Assembly (NCBI RefSeq): GCF_011008935.1
Contig: NZ_JAAIVJ010000012.1
Location: 1 to 64,000, forward strand
Length of the DNA: 64,000 nucleotides
Reading direction: 5' to 3'
Origin: Tabrizicola oligotrophica
GTDB taxonomy: Bacteria > Pseudomonadota > Alphaproteobacteria > Rhodobacterales > Rhodobacteraceae
The notes below the pieces were generated by a model. The model was given only the letters and a program-made list of their open reading frames with translations. It ran no database searches and was not told the DNA's origin. Both the position numbers and the translations under genes were made by a program. Of this stretch, positions 28,563 to 37,019 are shown one piece after another (the stretch's first letter is position 1; every line of letters starts with the position of its first letter).

Positions 28563-28637
28563 GCACATATGCTTGATCTCGGGTCAAAGCGTAAGAAAGG
28601 GGCCGTTTGCTGTATATATCACAAATTGCATATATGC
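28563..28637. promoter_or_regulatory. Divergent control region with repeated GCAyATATGCT elements
   Basis: GCATATATGC (28628-28637) is a perfect palindrome, and GCACATATGCT (28563-28573) matches its extended form GCATATATGCT at 10 of 11 positions. One element lies next to each divergent gene start (importer ATPase and LuxR), and the region is AT-rich compared with its surroundings. They are candidate sites for the adjacent LuxR-type regulator. Confidence 0.45.
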
Positions 28638-28655
28638 TCAAAACAGACGTGCGCC

Positions 28656-29441
28656 ATGCGTGAGATGGCATGGATGCCGCTGATCGGCGCGGCGATCTCC
28701 GCGATCGGAACGCCCGACCTGCCAGCCGCACTCGCCGCTTTGTTGCGGGCCGCGGCGCCCTACACCTATACGGTGATCTTCGGCTATCACGGCACAGCCC
28801 GGCCGCTGGATTTGTTCGACGACTTCCCGGACGAAAAGCGCAAGGTCTTCGTCACCGACTATCAGGACGGCCCCTATCTTCTGGACCCGTTCTTTCTTGC
28901 CGCGAGCAGGCCAGTTGCCGCCGGGTTGTATCGCATCCGCGATCTGGCACCGGACCGCTTTTATCAGGGCGAATATTTCCGCAATTACTATGTGCAGACC
29001 GGTCTCGCCGAGGAAATCGCCTTCTTTGCCCCGCTTCGTGACGGGGCGACGGTGGTGCTGTCGATGATGCGGGACAAAAAAACCTTCTCAGCCCGCGACC
29101 TGCGCGCGCTGGAGCTGGCCCGCCCGGTGGTCGAAGCCTGCATCCGCCGTCATTGGGTCGATCTGGTGGACCGCTTCGCTGCGGCGCCGGCAAAGGGGCT
29201 GCCAGCGCAAAGCCAGATCGAGCAGTCCTTCCACAGCTTCGGGCAGGGCGTGTTGACCGGACGCGAACGCGAGATTGTCGAGTACACCCTGAAGGGCCAT
29301 TCGGCCGAAGCGACAGGCCGCATTCTCGGCATCGCCCCCGGCACCGTCCGCATCCATCGCCGCAACGTCTATGCCAAGCTGAAGATCAGCTCTCAGGGCG
29401 AGTTGTTTTCGCAGTTCATTCAGGGCATCGGGGCGGCATGA
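28656..29441 (+). CDS. LuxR-family transcriptional regulator (first of two paralogues)
   Basis: The 261-residue protein has an N-terminal GAF-like sensory half and a C-terminal LuxR helix-turn-helix (LTGREREIVEYTLKGHS followed by GTVRIHRRNVYAKLKISSQ). It resembles the protein at 41657-42472 in layout and in sequence (DP-FFLAAS/DP-FYLASL, YxKLxISSQxEL). In-frame ATGs at 28656, 28665 and 28674 compete; I use the first. It is divergent from the importer operon and ATGA-coupled to the epimerase gene downstream. No acyl-homoserine-lactone synthase is nearby. Confidence 0.82.
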   Translation: MREMAWMPLIGAAISAIGTPDLPAALAALLRAAAPYTYTVIFGYHGTARPLDLFDDFPDEKRKVFVTDYQDGPYLLDPFFLAASRPVAAGLYRIRDLAPDRFYQGEYFRNYYVQTGLAEEIAFFAPLRDGATVVLSMMRDKKTFSARDLRALELARPVVEACIRRHWVDLVDRFAAAPAKGLPAQSQIEQSFHSFGQGVLTGREREIVEYTLKGHSAEATGRILGIAPGTVRIHRRNVYAKLKISSQGELFSQFIQGIGAA

Positions 29442-30373
29442 GTTCGGGCGACAGCAGGCAATCTTCACGCACGGGAGCCGGTTCACAGGAAAGGGGGCCG
29501 GTCCTGCTGGTTGGTGCCTCCGGTCGGGTCGGGCGGCTTGTGGTGCATCACTGGCCCAAAAGCGTGCCGCTGCTGGCGTCGCAGCGCCGGCCGCCGATGC
29601 GGACGGACGGATTTCTTTGGTCACCACTTGATGGCCCCTCGGCACTTCTGGACCATCTCGCTCGTATCGGTGTGCAGCCATGTGCGCTGGTCATGTTGGT
29701 CGGGGTTACGCCCGCGCCGGGGATCAGCGAGGCAGAGCTTCAGGGAAATCAGGTGCTGGCGATGGCCTGTCTTGCCGCGGCGCAGACTGCCGGGATTCAA
29801 CGGGTGCTGCTGGCCTCGTCTTCGGCGGTCTACGGCGTCGAAGCCAAGGGGCAACCCTTTGCCGAGACCGCCCTTCCCGCCCCGCTTTCGCCCTATGGCC
29901 GAGCGAAGCTGGCAATGGAGGCGGTGGCAGAGCCTTACCGGCAAGCCGGGCTTGATGTGGTGTCGCTGCGGATCGGCAATGTCGCCGGAGCGGACGCGCT
30001 GCTTCATCCGCTGACCGCAGCCCTGCGGACCTCCGGCCCGCGCACGCCCGTCAGGATTGATACCTTTGCCGACGGGCTTGGCCCCTTGCGGTCCTATATC
30101 GGGCCGCAGACCATGGCGCGGGTTCTGGCGAACCTCTCCCTTTTCCCCAGCCGCTTGCCCGAGGTTCTGAACCTTGCCGCCCCCGGCCCTGTCCGCATGG
30201 CAGCGCTGGCAACCGCCACCGGCTGGCCCTGCATGATGGTTCCGGCCCCCGCCACGGCGCATCAATCCATCACGCTGGACTGCAGCCGCCTTGCCCGGCT
30301 TTGCCCGATGGTGGAAAAAGACAGCGATCCCGCCGCCATGGTGGCGCAATGGAAGGCAACCCTGCCCGCATGA
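29438..30373 (+). CDS. NAD-dependent epimerase/dehydratase-like protein
   Basis: The 311-residue extended SDR begins its Rossmann fold at VLLVGASGRVGRLV (about residue 22), with the catalytic Ser in LLASSSAVYG and YxxxK in YGRAKLAME. Such enzymes usually act on nucleotide sugars. It overlaps the LuxR gene upstream and the sugar transferase downstream by ATGA on each side. The N-terminal 20 residues before the fold are unusually polar. Confidence 0.8.
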   Translation: MSSGDSRQSSRTGAGSQERGPVLLVGASGRVGRLVVHHWPKSVPLLASQRRPPMRTDGFLWSPLDGPSALLDHLARIGVQPCALVMLVGVTPAPGISEAELQGNQVLAMACLAAAQTAGIQRVLLASSSAVYGVEAKGQPFAETALPAPLSPYGRAKLAMEAVAEPYRQAGLDVVSLRIGNVAGADALLHPLTAALRTSGPRTPVRIDTFADGLGPLRSYIGPQTMARVLANLSLFPSRLPEVLNLAAPGPVRMAALATATGWPCMMVPAPATAHQSITLDCSRLARLCPMVEKDSDPAAMVAQWKATLPA

Positions 30374-30984
30374 CCCGTTCGAAACGCCTTCTTGACCTTG
30401 CGGTGGCGCTGGCCCTGTCGGTTCTGCTGGCCCCGGTCCTCCTTGCGCTGGCGCTGCTGGTCCTGCTCCTCGATGGCCGCCCGGTATTCTATGTCTCGGA
30501 GCGGATGAAAACCCCGACACAGGGCTTCCAGCTGGTCAAGTTTCGCACCATGCGAACCGACGCGGCGGACCGGGGGGTGACAGGGGCGGACAAGGCGGGG
30601 CGGATCACGCGGTTGGGAGCCTTCCTGCGCCGCACGCGGCTTGATGAATTGCCGCAGCTTTGGAACATCGTGAAGGGCGACATGTCCTTTGTCGGGCCAC
30701 GCCCCCCGCTGAGACTTTACGTCGAGGATTACCCCAGGATCTACGGCCCCGTCCTGCGCTCGCGTCCCGGTCTGACCGGACTGGCGACGATCACCTATCA
30801 CCGCCACGAACAAAGGCTTCTGGCTGCCAGCCGATCCGCCGAAGAAACCGAGGCGATCTATCGCCGCGCCTGCGTGCCACGCAAGGCCCGGCTGGACCTG
30901 ATCTATCAGGCCCACCGCTCGCTTTGTTTCGACATCTGGCTCATGATCCGCACAGTGTTTCGCAAGCGCCGGACGCGGGGATAG
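30370..30984 (+). CDS. Undecaprenyl-phosphate sugar-1-phosphate transferase (WcaJ/ExoY type)
   Basis: The 204-residue protein has one strong N-terminal membrane helix (about residues 8-32) and the bacterial sugar transferase core: LVKFRTMRTDA, RLDELPQLWNIVKGDMSFVG, GPRPPL and RPGLTGLA. It would load the first sugar phosphate onto undecaprenyl phosphate for an exopolysaccharide or glycan. Together with the epimerase and LuxR it forms a compact three-gene unit, with no glycosyltransferases next to it. Confidence 0.88.
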   Translation: MTRSKRLLDLAVALALSVLLAPVLLALALLVLLLDGRPVFYVSERMKTPTQGFQLVKFRTMRTDAADRGVTGADKAGRITRLGAFLRRTRLDELPQLWNIVKGDMSFVGPRPPLRLYVEDYPRIYGPVLRSRPGLTGLATITYHRHEQRLLAASRSAEETEAIYRRACVPRKARLDLIYQAHRSLCFDIWLMIRTVFRKRRTRG

Positions 30985-31081
30985 GCAGGCTCGTTCTACC
31001 CTGACGCATGCTCCGAATTCGCGACGGCAGCGCAAGACCATGAGTTCGCATGCTGCCCGCTCAATCCATGAAAATCAGTCT

Positions 31082-31855
31082 CTACTCGCGTTGTTTCGGC
31101 GTCAGCAGCCGCTTCGGCCTGATGGCCTCGGCGGCCTTGAACAGGCTGAAGGTCTGGTTGACGTAGTTCACCACGCCGCCGATCTGCTCGAGATAGGTCT
31201 GCAGTTCCGGGGTCCGCTCGGCCTCGACCACCTGCACCGGGCGGTCGGGGCCTTCGCCCTCGAACTGGGCATAGAACAGCGGCTCGCCACGTTTCAGGAT
31301 GATGTCCTTCTCCGGCTCGTGCCACTCGAAGGCCCACATCAACGGCCGCGGCCAGACCGAAATCGGGAAGCGGCCACCAAAGATCGTGCCGGGAAGCTGC
31401 TCCTTGCGGTAATGCATGAAGGCGGACAGCTGGGTGATGTAGACCAGCTCGTCGGCGATGAAACAGTAGGGCAGCGCAAGCTGGACCGTCGGCCGGTCGG
31501 GATAGCGCCACTCCGCCTCGTTCACCAGCGTCATCACCTCGCCCAGCTTGTTGGCGCGGATCGGGCTCGCTGTGCCCGCCCGGTTGATCAGCACCGCCTT
31601 GCCCTTGTCATCGCGGCCAAAGCCGATGTGGATGTCGAAGGGGCATCTGACCATGAAATACCGGCTTTCCAGCTGGATTACGCCGGGGCAGCGCCCGGCG
31701 CTCTTGGCATGCACCTTGTTGGTCTGCCGGAACGACACCCGTTCGGGCGGATCATACATCACCGCGCCCTTGTCCGATGTCAGGAACCAGCCCACCGTGA
31801 TCGGGCCGGAATTGGGGCCGCCCTCCGGGCGCTCGACCGTGATGTTGAAATCCAT
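31082..31855 (-). CDS. Hypothetical protein of unknown family
   Basis: The 257-residue soluble protein has no signal peptide, membrane segment or motif that I recognise. It is rich in aromatic residues (a stretch WPRPLMWAFEWHEPEKD near residue 165) and ends in a basic tail RPKRLLTPKQRE. AGAGGGA lies upstream of its ATG. It is divergent from pyrF and convergent with the sugar transferase. Coding bias and length suggest a real gene, but no function can be assigned. Confidence 0.7.
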   Translation of the reverse strand: MDFNITVERPEGGPNSGPITVGWFLTSDKGAVMYDPPERVSFRQTNKVHAKSAGRCPGVIQLESRYFMVRCPFDIHIGFGRDDKGKAVLINRAGTASPIRANKLGEVMTLVNEAEWRYPDRPTVQLALPYCFIADELVYITQLSAFMHYRKEQLPGTIFGGRFPISVWPRPLMWAFEWHEPEKDIILKRGEPLFYAQFEGEGPDRPVQVVEAERTPELQTYLEQIGGVVNYVNQTFSLFKAAEAIRPKRLLTPKQRE

Positions 31856-32004
31856 GAAATGTCCCTCTTTATCCCGCCAGAGTCGCCGCGCACCCCGACC
31901 CTGTCAATGGCCGCGCGTTCTGGCAAATGATCCGGCCGCCGCATCGGGCTTGACTCGGCCTCCCTTGAGCCGCAAACCCCGGCAAATCTTGCCCGGAGGC
32001 CGAA

Positions 32005-32694
32005 ATGTCCGATGACCGCCTGATCGTTGCCCTTGATGTGCCGAACGTGGTGCAGGGGCTGGAGTTGGCCTTCCGCCTTGGCGATGCCGTCAGTTTTTAC
32101 AAGATCGGCCTTGGCATGCTCACCGGCGGCGGCTTTGCGCTGGCCAATGAGCTGAAGCAGGATCACGGCAAGCGGGTGTTTCTGGACATGAAGCTGTTCG
32201 ACATTGGCGCCACGATCGAGGCGGCGGTGCGTGGCATTGCCCAATATGACCTCGACTTCCTCACCGTCCACGGCGACCCGCAGGTGGTGCGGGCGGCGCA
32301 GGAAGGCAAGCGTGGCACCAATCTGAAGATCCTCGCGGTGACGGTGCTGACCAGCCTTGACCGGGCGGATCTGGACGCCAACCTCATCAAGCCCGGCGAC
32401 ATTCACGACATCACGCTGGAACGTGCGGCCCGGGCGCTCGAGGCCGGGGCCGACGGGGTTATCGCCAGCCCGCAAGAGGCGGCAATGATCCGCGCCTTGC
32501 CGCAGGCGGCGGGCCGCCTGATCGTGACGCCGGGCGTGCGCCCGGCAGGCGCGGCGCTGGGCGACCAGAAACGGGTTGCCACCCCGGCTCAGGCGATTGC
32601 CGACGGGGCCGATCACATCGTCATCGGCCGCCCGATCTGGCAGGCGCCCGACCCGGCGGCGGCGGCGCGTGCTGTGGTGGCGGAGTTGGGCTGA
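32005..32694 (+). CDS. pyrF: Orotidine 5'-phosphate decarboxylase
   Basis: The 229-residue TIM-barrel enzyme starts LIVALDVPN and carries the catalytic Asp-x-Lys-x-x-Asp set (FLDMKLFDIGATIEAAV), plus TPGVRPAG and IVIGRPIW phosphate-binding motifs. It makes UMP, the last step of de novo pyrimidine synthesis. GAGG six bases upstream supports the start. It stands alone, next to a decayed insertion-sequence zone. Confidence 0.96.
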   Translation: MSDDRLIVALDVPNVVQGLELAFRLGDAVSFYKIGLGMLTGGGFALANELKQDHGKRVFLDMKLFDIGATIEAAVRGIAQYDLDFLTVHGDPQVVRAAQEGKRGTNLKILAVTVLTSLDRADLDANLIKPGDIHDITLERAARALEAGADGVIASPQEAAMIRALPQAAGRLIVTPGVRPAGAALGDQKRVATPAQAIADGADHIVIGRPIWQAPDPAAAARAVVAELG

Positions 32695-33275
32695 CCCGGA
32701 CAGGCCACGTGACGCGCAGGCAGAAGCATACTGCCTTCTATGTGAAATCGCTCCAAGCCCGCTGGCTCGAACCAATTTCGTTCAGATGGAGGCCAAAATC
32801 TGGCATTCCACAGCAAAATTGGAGTGTGCCGTGCCATCGAAACCCGCTCCGTCTTCGTGCGACAGATTCAGGCATCTGCCTCGGCATCGCCAAATACCTA
32901 GCCGCCCATCTTCTTTTTGCCGCAAAGAGGCAAAGATGGCTGTTGGGGTCAGGCCTTTGGTAACGGGCCGGTTCAGTCAACTGGTTTTGGGCATGCAAGG
33001 CTGGCCGTCCGGGTGCGGTTTCGACATCGGTCGTTTTTTCCGTGGCGCCGTGGCTGCCGGCTTCGACTAAGATCACCCCGGGCACAAGCTTCGCTCCGTG
33101 GTCGGCGCGGTGGCCGCCAACATGATGCTGGTTCAATGCAATTCCGATGTGCGCATCCCATTGGCATGCTCGATATGGATCGGCAACAGTCCTGACCACG
33201 GCATCATCGGAACCGCGGACCTGGGGGACATCGAAGGCCTGCGATCAGGCAGGCGACGGATGTGCGTTCGGGTTG
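32695..33275. other. Non-coding stretch between pyrF and the IS remnants
   Basis: These 581 bases hold no gene I can support. Frames on both strands are short or broken. From about 32946 it probably belongs to the decayed insertion sequences. A 6-bp hairpin (TTTGCC/GGCAAA, about 32918-32936) lies in it but is far from pyrF. The composition is slightly lower in GC than the neighbours. Confidence 0.5.
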
Positions 33276-33590
33276 TCAGGCGGCATGAGGGGCTGGAATG
33301 TCAGACCGCAAGTCCGTGTCATCGACCCACATGCGGTGCAGGGTCACACTGATCCGGCGCGCCAGAGCGACCAAAGCCCGCTTGCCTCAGCGGCGACGGG
33401 CAACCTGAGTGGCCCATGCTCTCCGCCAGTCGCCCGCCTGCCATTCGTCTGGAATACAGACCACTGGACTGTTTTCTGACCCTCCTCATACATCATGACG
33501 GTGGCGGCCTGACACAGCGCACGGCGCAGGGTGACGTCGCCTGCTCTGGTTATCCCGCCCGAGACGTCGCGTTCGCCTGATTGGTTTCGC
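33276..33590 (-). pseudogene. C-terminal fragment of an IS110/IS1111-family transposase
   Basis: Minus-strand frames read NQSGERDVSGGITRAGD, then TLRRALCQAATVMM, then in another frame KRALVALARRISVTLHRMWVDDTDLRSDI before a stop at 33276. These match the end of the transposase_20 domain of IS110-type enzymes, which lack a DDE triad. At least one frameshift and the missing N-terminal two thirds make it non-functional. It abuts the IS5 remnant near 33590. Confidence 0.75.
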
Positions 33591-34033
33591 GACGGCGTAG
33601 TCGCTTGCCTGGCCTGCGGTCATGAAGAAGCGGATCGGGCGGCCATTGGCGCCGGTGACAGCATGCAGCTTGGGGTTCATGCCACCTTTGATCCGGCCGA
33701 TCAGACGGCCTCTCTGGCCGCCGGGTCCCCCGTTTTCACCCGCAGGCCGGTCGCGTCGATCATCACCGTCTTGGGAACTGCAACCTCAGAGGCCAGGCCA
33801 TCCATCATCCGGGCGAAGAGGCCCTTGTCGCTCCACCGTTTCCAGCGGTTGTCGAGGCTCTTGGCGGGACCATAGTCCTTGGGCGCACCACGCCACCGCA
33901 AGCCATTGCGATTGATGAAGAGTATTCCGCTCAGCACCCGCCGGTCATCGACGCGCGGCTTGCCATGGCTCTTCGGAAAGAAAGACTCGAGCCGCGCCAT
34001 CTGCGTGTCCCTCAGCCAGAAACGGCGGCTCAT
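33591..34033 (-). pseudogene. N-terminal fragment of an IS5-family transposase
   Basis: From the ATG at 34033 the frame reads SRRFWLRDTQMARLESFFP, then RVDDRRVLSGILFINRNGL, then KTVMIDATGLRVKTGDP, the N half of an IS5 (IS427-like) DDE transposase. After 33701 the frame changes to RIKGGMNPKLHAVTGANG and FFMTAGQASDYAVA, then homology ends and IS110 sequence begins. One frameshift and loss of the C-terminal third, including the last catalytic residue, make it dead. Confidence 0.8.
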
Positions 34034-34312
34034 CGTTCGGTCTCCTCGCGGAGGCTCAATCACGCCGCAAGCACAAGATCAATGGGGCCTGACCCTCGAC
34101 ACAGCAGCAACAATGCAACTGGCTTGCCGAACATCGTCAGCTCATTCAGTCGGTCGGAACGGTTGACAGGCAAACGACGCGGTTCGGAGCTGTGGCTGAA
34201 CAATGCTGAAGGACATGCGCGGCCCAATGAAGCCTTGCGGCTTTCCGAAGGCCGTGCAGATACTCATAATTCGCATCGTTTAGCGTTTCACTTGTCGGCA
34301 AAGGACTACCAG

Positions 34313-34780
34313 TTGAAACTTGACCAGACTGATCGAGAGATCATCCGCGAGCTTCAGGAGGACGGCAGGCGGTCGCTGCGGGACATCGGCCGGACCCTGG
34401 GCATCGCCGAAGCCACGATCCGGCTGCGGACGAAGCGGCTGCATGACAGCGGTGTGTTGCAGATCGTGGCTTTTGCCGACCCAACCAAGATCGGCCCGGC
34501 CCAGCTGGCGCTGGTCTTCATCGAGACCGATCCCGGTGCCCATGACCGGATCATCGCCGAGATCCAGGACTGGCCCGAGATCAGCTATCTCTCCAGCACG
34601 ATTGGCGACAGTGACATCTGCGCGCAATGCGTCAGCCGCGACCAGGAGGCGCTGTGGAACCTGCGGCAGCGCCTTGCCGCGCTGCCGGGCGTAAGGGCGA
34701 TTCGCGTGGTGCCGGAAGTCCGGGTCCACAAGCTGCGCTTCACGACGCCGATGGAGAATGGAGGCAGTGAGGCAAGTTAA
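34313..34780 (+). CDS. Lrp/AsnC-family regulator (TTG start)
   Basis: The 155-residue protein has the Lrp helix-turn-helix (LDQTDREIIRELQEDGRRSLRDIG, ATIRLRTKRL) and a C-terminal RAM ligand-sensing domain. No ATG is available; TTG at 34313 is preceded by AAAGGA at seven bases and gives the family start (KLDQTD). A second TTG at 34292 is possible. It lies upstream of the Rieske operon on the same strand and is a candidate regulator of it, responding to an amino acid or its derivative. Confidence 0.82.
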   Translation: MKLDQTDREIIRELQEDGRRSLRDIGRTLGIAEATIRLRTKRLHDSGVLQIVAFADPTKIGPAQLALVFIETDPGAHDRIIAEIQDWPEISYLSSTIGDSDICAQCVSRDQEALWNLRQRLAALPGVRAIRVVPEVRVHKLRFTTPMENGGSEAS

Positions 34781-34807
34781 GGAAATCGCAGCACTTTCCA
34801 TCGCGTT

Positions 34808-34869
34808 CTGCGCATTGCGCAGTTATTGAAGAAAAAACTGTTGACTTGCGCAGGCTCGCTTCCCAAGAT
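34808..34869 (+). promoter_or_regulatory. Promoter region of the Rieske oxygenase operon with a 15-bp palindrome
   Basis: CTGCGCATTGCGCAG (34808-34822) has perfect 7-bp arms around one base. TTGACT (34841-34846) and CAAGAT (34864-34869) with a 17-base spacer form a possible promoter just downstream. The half-site TTGCGCAG recurs at 34845-34852, overlapping the -35 box. Symmetry and location suggest a regulator site, perhaps for the adjacent Lrp protein. Confidence 0.45.
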
Positions 34870-34923
34870 GCGCCAAGACGTCGCACCCCCTGCGGCGCTG
34901 CATCTGCCCTTGGGAGACCCGCT

Positions 34924-35967
34924 ATGCTTGATCTGTCTGTACCCGCTTTCCCCGATACCCGCCCGCCCCTGACCGGCCCGCGTCGCGACGCGGCGGAACG
35001 GGCGATGCGGCGGATGTGGTGGCCGGTGGCGCGGTCGGTCGATCTGGACCAGCCGCAACCGGCGCTGCTTCTGGGCGAACGTCTGGTCGTCTGGCGGACG
35101 GCCTCGGGGCAGGCGGTGGTGCAGTCGCGCCGCTGTCCGCATCGGGGCGGCGACATGACGCAAGGCAAGGTTCACGGCGAGGCGCTGGCCTGCCCTTACC
35201 ACGGCTGGCAGTTCGGCGCGCAGGGCGGCTGCACCCATGTGCCCTCGCTGGACGATCAGGCGAAGCGGCCCGCGAAGGCGCGGCTGGACGCCTATCCGGT
35301 GCGGGAACAGTGGGGCCATGTCTGGACGGTGCTCGACGGTCCGGGGCTGGATTTCTACCATGTCCCGGTCTGGGAGGGGGTCGCGCTCGACTGGATGGCG
35401 GGCACGCCCTTGGACAGCACGACGGGCGTCGCGGTGGCCATCGAGAATTTCCGCGATGTCGCCCATTTCCCCTTTGTCCACGAGGCGACGATGGGTCCCT
35501 CGCCGCATGTGGTCGAGCCGTTGCAGGTGAAGCGGAACGGGCTGATGATCACGATGGACCGCCATCTTGATGCCGGGACCGGGGAATGGGCGGGCGACGG
35601 CGATTGCGAGATGCACTATCACTGCGCCGCCCCGGGGCTGGCCACGATCACCTACGACTATGGTGCCAAGGGCAGGCGTGTGGTGGCGGGTTTCCCGAGC
35701 CCGATGGAATACGACCATGTGATGATCTTCTGGGGCGTTGCAAACGAGCGCGGCTTCAAGGGGTCGAGCTTGGAACAGAACTGCGTGCTGGAAGAAGCCG
35801 TCTACCGCGAGGACCTGCCGATCGCCGGGGCGCTGGAGCCGCGCGAGGTGGATTGGGACGGGGCCTACGAGGAGCATTCGGTTCCGGCGGACCTCTTCAC
35901 CCTGAATTACCGCCGCGCCTTCGGTGACTTCGTGGCGCTGGCCGAAAAGGCCGAGGAGCGGGCGTGA
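34924..35967 (+). CDS. Rieske-type ring-hydroxylating/N-demethylating oxygenase, catalytic subunit
   Basis: The 347-residue protein has a Rieske [2Fe-2S] motif (CPHRGG with CPYHGW, about residues 70-95) and a mononuclear iron site ENFRDVAHFPFVH (about 174-186). The fold class includes phthalate, vanillate, stachydrine and carnitine oxygenases. The TGATG overlap with the flavin/ferredoxin reductase shows a two-component system. Neighbouring amine-transport and ligase genes suggest oxidation of an N-containing substrate, but an aromatic one cannot be excluded. Confidence 0.88.
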   Translation: MLDLSVPAFPDTRPPLTGPRRDAAERAMRRMWWPVARSVDLDQPQPALLLGERLVVWRTASGQAVVQSRRCPHRGGDMTQGKVHGEALACPYHGWQFGAQGGCTHVPSLDDQAKRPAKARLDAYPVREQWGHVWTVLDGPGLDFYHVPVWEGVALDWMAGTPLDSTTGVAVAIENFRDVAHFPFVHEATMGPSPHVVEPLQVKRNGLMITMDRHLDAGTGEWAGDGDCEMHYHCAAPGLATITYDYGAKGRRVVAGFPSPMEYDHVMIFWGVANERGFKGSSLEQNCVLEEAVYREDLPIAGALEPREVDWDGAYEEHSVPADLFTLNYRRAFGDFVALAEKAEERA

Positions 35968-36935
35968 TGCCGGACGGGGGCCAACTGATGCCGCTCCGCG
36001 AAGGCCAGGCGCTGATTGCCGTGCGGATCCTGTCCCTGCGCATCGAGGCGGAAGACGTGGTCTCGCTGACGCTGCGGGGCGTCGGCGGGGCGCTGCCGGG
36101 CTGGGAGCCGGGCGCGCATGTCGACTTGCACCTGCCCGGCGGGGTGATCCGGCAATATTCGCTGTGCGGTGAACCGGGGGCGGATTGGCGGATTGCCGTG
36201 CTGCGCCTGCCCGACGGACGGGGCGGATCGGTTGCGGTGCATGGTTTGCGGCTGGGCGAGGTGATCAGCGTCTCGGCCCCGCGCAACCATTTCCCGATGG
36301 TGGCCGCCGACCGGATGTTGTTCGTGGCCGGGGGCATCGGAGTCACCCCGATCCTGCCGATGGTCCGGCGGGCGGCGGCGATGGGCGTGGACTGGAGGCT
36401 GATCTATCTGGGCCGCAGCGCCGACCGGATGGCCTTTGCCGCCGAGGTGGCGGCGCTGGATCCGTTCCGGGTGTCACTTGTCCAGACCGACCGCGACGGG
36501 ATGCCCGACGTTTCGACCTACCCGGCGCTTGCGGCGGACGGTGTCGTGCATGCCTGCGGGCCCTCGGGCCTGCTGACGGCGCTGGAGGCGGCCTTTGCCG
36601 CAGCGGGCCGTCCCGGCGACTTGCATCTGGAGCGGTTCGCGCCGGTGACAGTGACCCAGCCGGGCGACGGGATGGTGCGCCTGCACCTGGCACGGTCGGG
36701 CCGGTTCATCGACGTGGGGCCAGAGGTCAGCCTGCTGGAAGGCCTGCGCGCGGCAGGGGTGGATCACCCGAGCTCCTGCGAACAGGGCTTCTGCGGCACT
36801 TGCGAATGCCGGGTGCTGAAGGGCGTACCCGACCACCGCGACACGCTGCTGTCGGACGAGGAACGGGCACGGGGCGATGTGATGCTGCCCTGCGTGTCGC
36901 GAGCCAAGGGCAACGAACTGACACTTGACCTCTGA
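35967..36935 (+). CDS. VanB/PDR-type reductase (FMN, NAD, plant-type [2Fe-2S])
   Basis: The 322-residue protein contains a flavin-binding barrel (about 10-110; RQYSLCGEP), a nucleotide-binding domain (about 115-230; FVAGGIGVTPILPM) and a C-terminal ferredoxin domain with cysteines in SSCEQGFCGTCECR and LPCVSRAKG. It hands electrons from NADH to the Rieske oxygenase. The ATG at 35967 overlaps the oxygenase stop. A hairpin follows two bases after its stop. Confidence 0.92.
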   Translation: MPDGGQLMPLREGQALIAVRILSLRIEAEDVVSLTLRGVGGALPGWEPGAHVDLHLPGGVIRQYSLCGEPGADWRIAVLRLPDGRGGSVAVHGLRLGEVISVSAPRNHFPMVAADRMLFVAGGIGVTPILPMVRRAAAMGVDWRLIYLGRSADRMAFAAEVAALDPFRVSLVQTDRDGMPDVSTYPALAADGVVHACGPSGLLTALEAAFAAAGRPGDLHLERFAPVTVTQPGDGMVRLHLARSGRFIDVGPEVSLLEGLRAAGVDHPSSCEQGFCGTCECRVLKGVPDHRDTLLSDEERARGDVMLPCVSRAKGNELTLDL

Positions 36936-36936
36936 C

Positions 36937-36959
36937 GGCGGGGCTAACCCCGCCGGGGT
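36937..36959 (+). promoter_or_regulatory. Hairpin and ACCCCG-C-CGGGGT operator upstream of the SDR-importer operon
   Basis: GGCGGGG-CTAA-CCCCGCC (36937-36954) can form a 7-bp hairpin just after the reductase stop. Overlapping it, ACCCCGCCGGGGT (36947-36959) is a palindrome with perfect 6-bp arms around one C. Two close variants occur at 44903-44937 before the divergent ligase and NTF2-fold genes. It probably marks the start of a new transcript for 37020-42472. Confidence 0.5.
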
Positions 36960-37019
36960 ATTCCGGCCAACGGTTCATGCGCCCAGCATGACCCCCAGCA
37001 CAAGGGAACAGGACCAGAC

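Larger units (their letters stand above)
32946..34095 (-). mobile_element. Decayed IS5/IS110 mosaic bounded by a 10-bp inverted repeat
   Basis: GGGTCAGGCC (32946-32955) recurs as its exact complement GGCCTGACCC (34086-34095), at the outer ends of a zone that contains pieces of two different transposases on the minus strand. The right repeat lies about 52 bases before the IS5-type transposase start, a normal spacing for a terminal repeat. The left one may belong to the same IS5 element after an IS110 insertion and deletions, or be chance. Confidence 0.5.

Noticed and set aside
27666-28655. Upstream extension of the first LuxR frame
   Set aside because: It is antisense to the importer ATPase; the LuxR protein begins at 28656.
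32700-33200. Minus- and plus-strand short frames downstream of pyrF
   Set aside because: No recognisable domain, no SD, frames interrupt each other; likely decayed mobile DNA.
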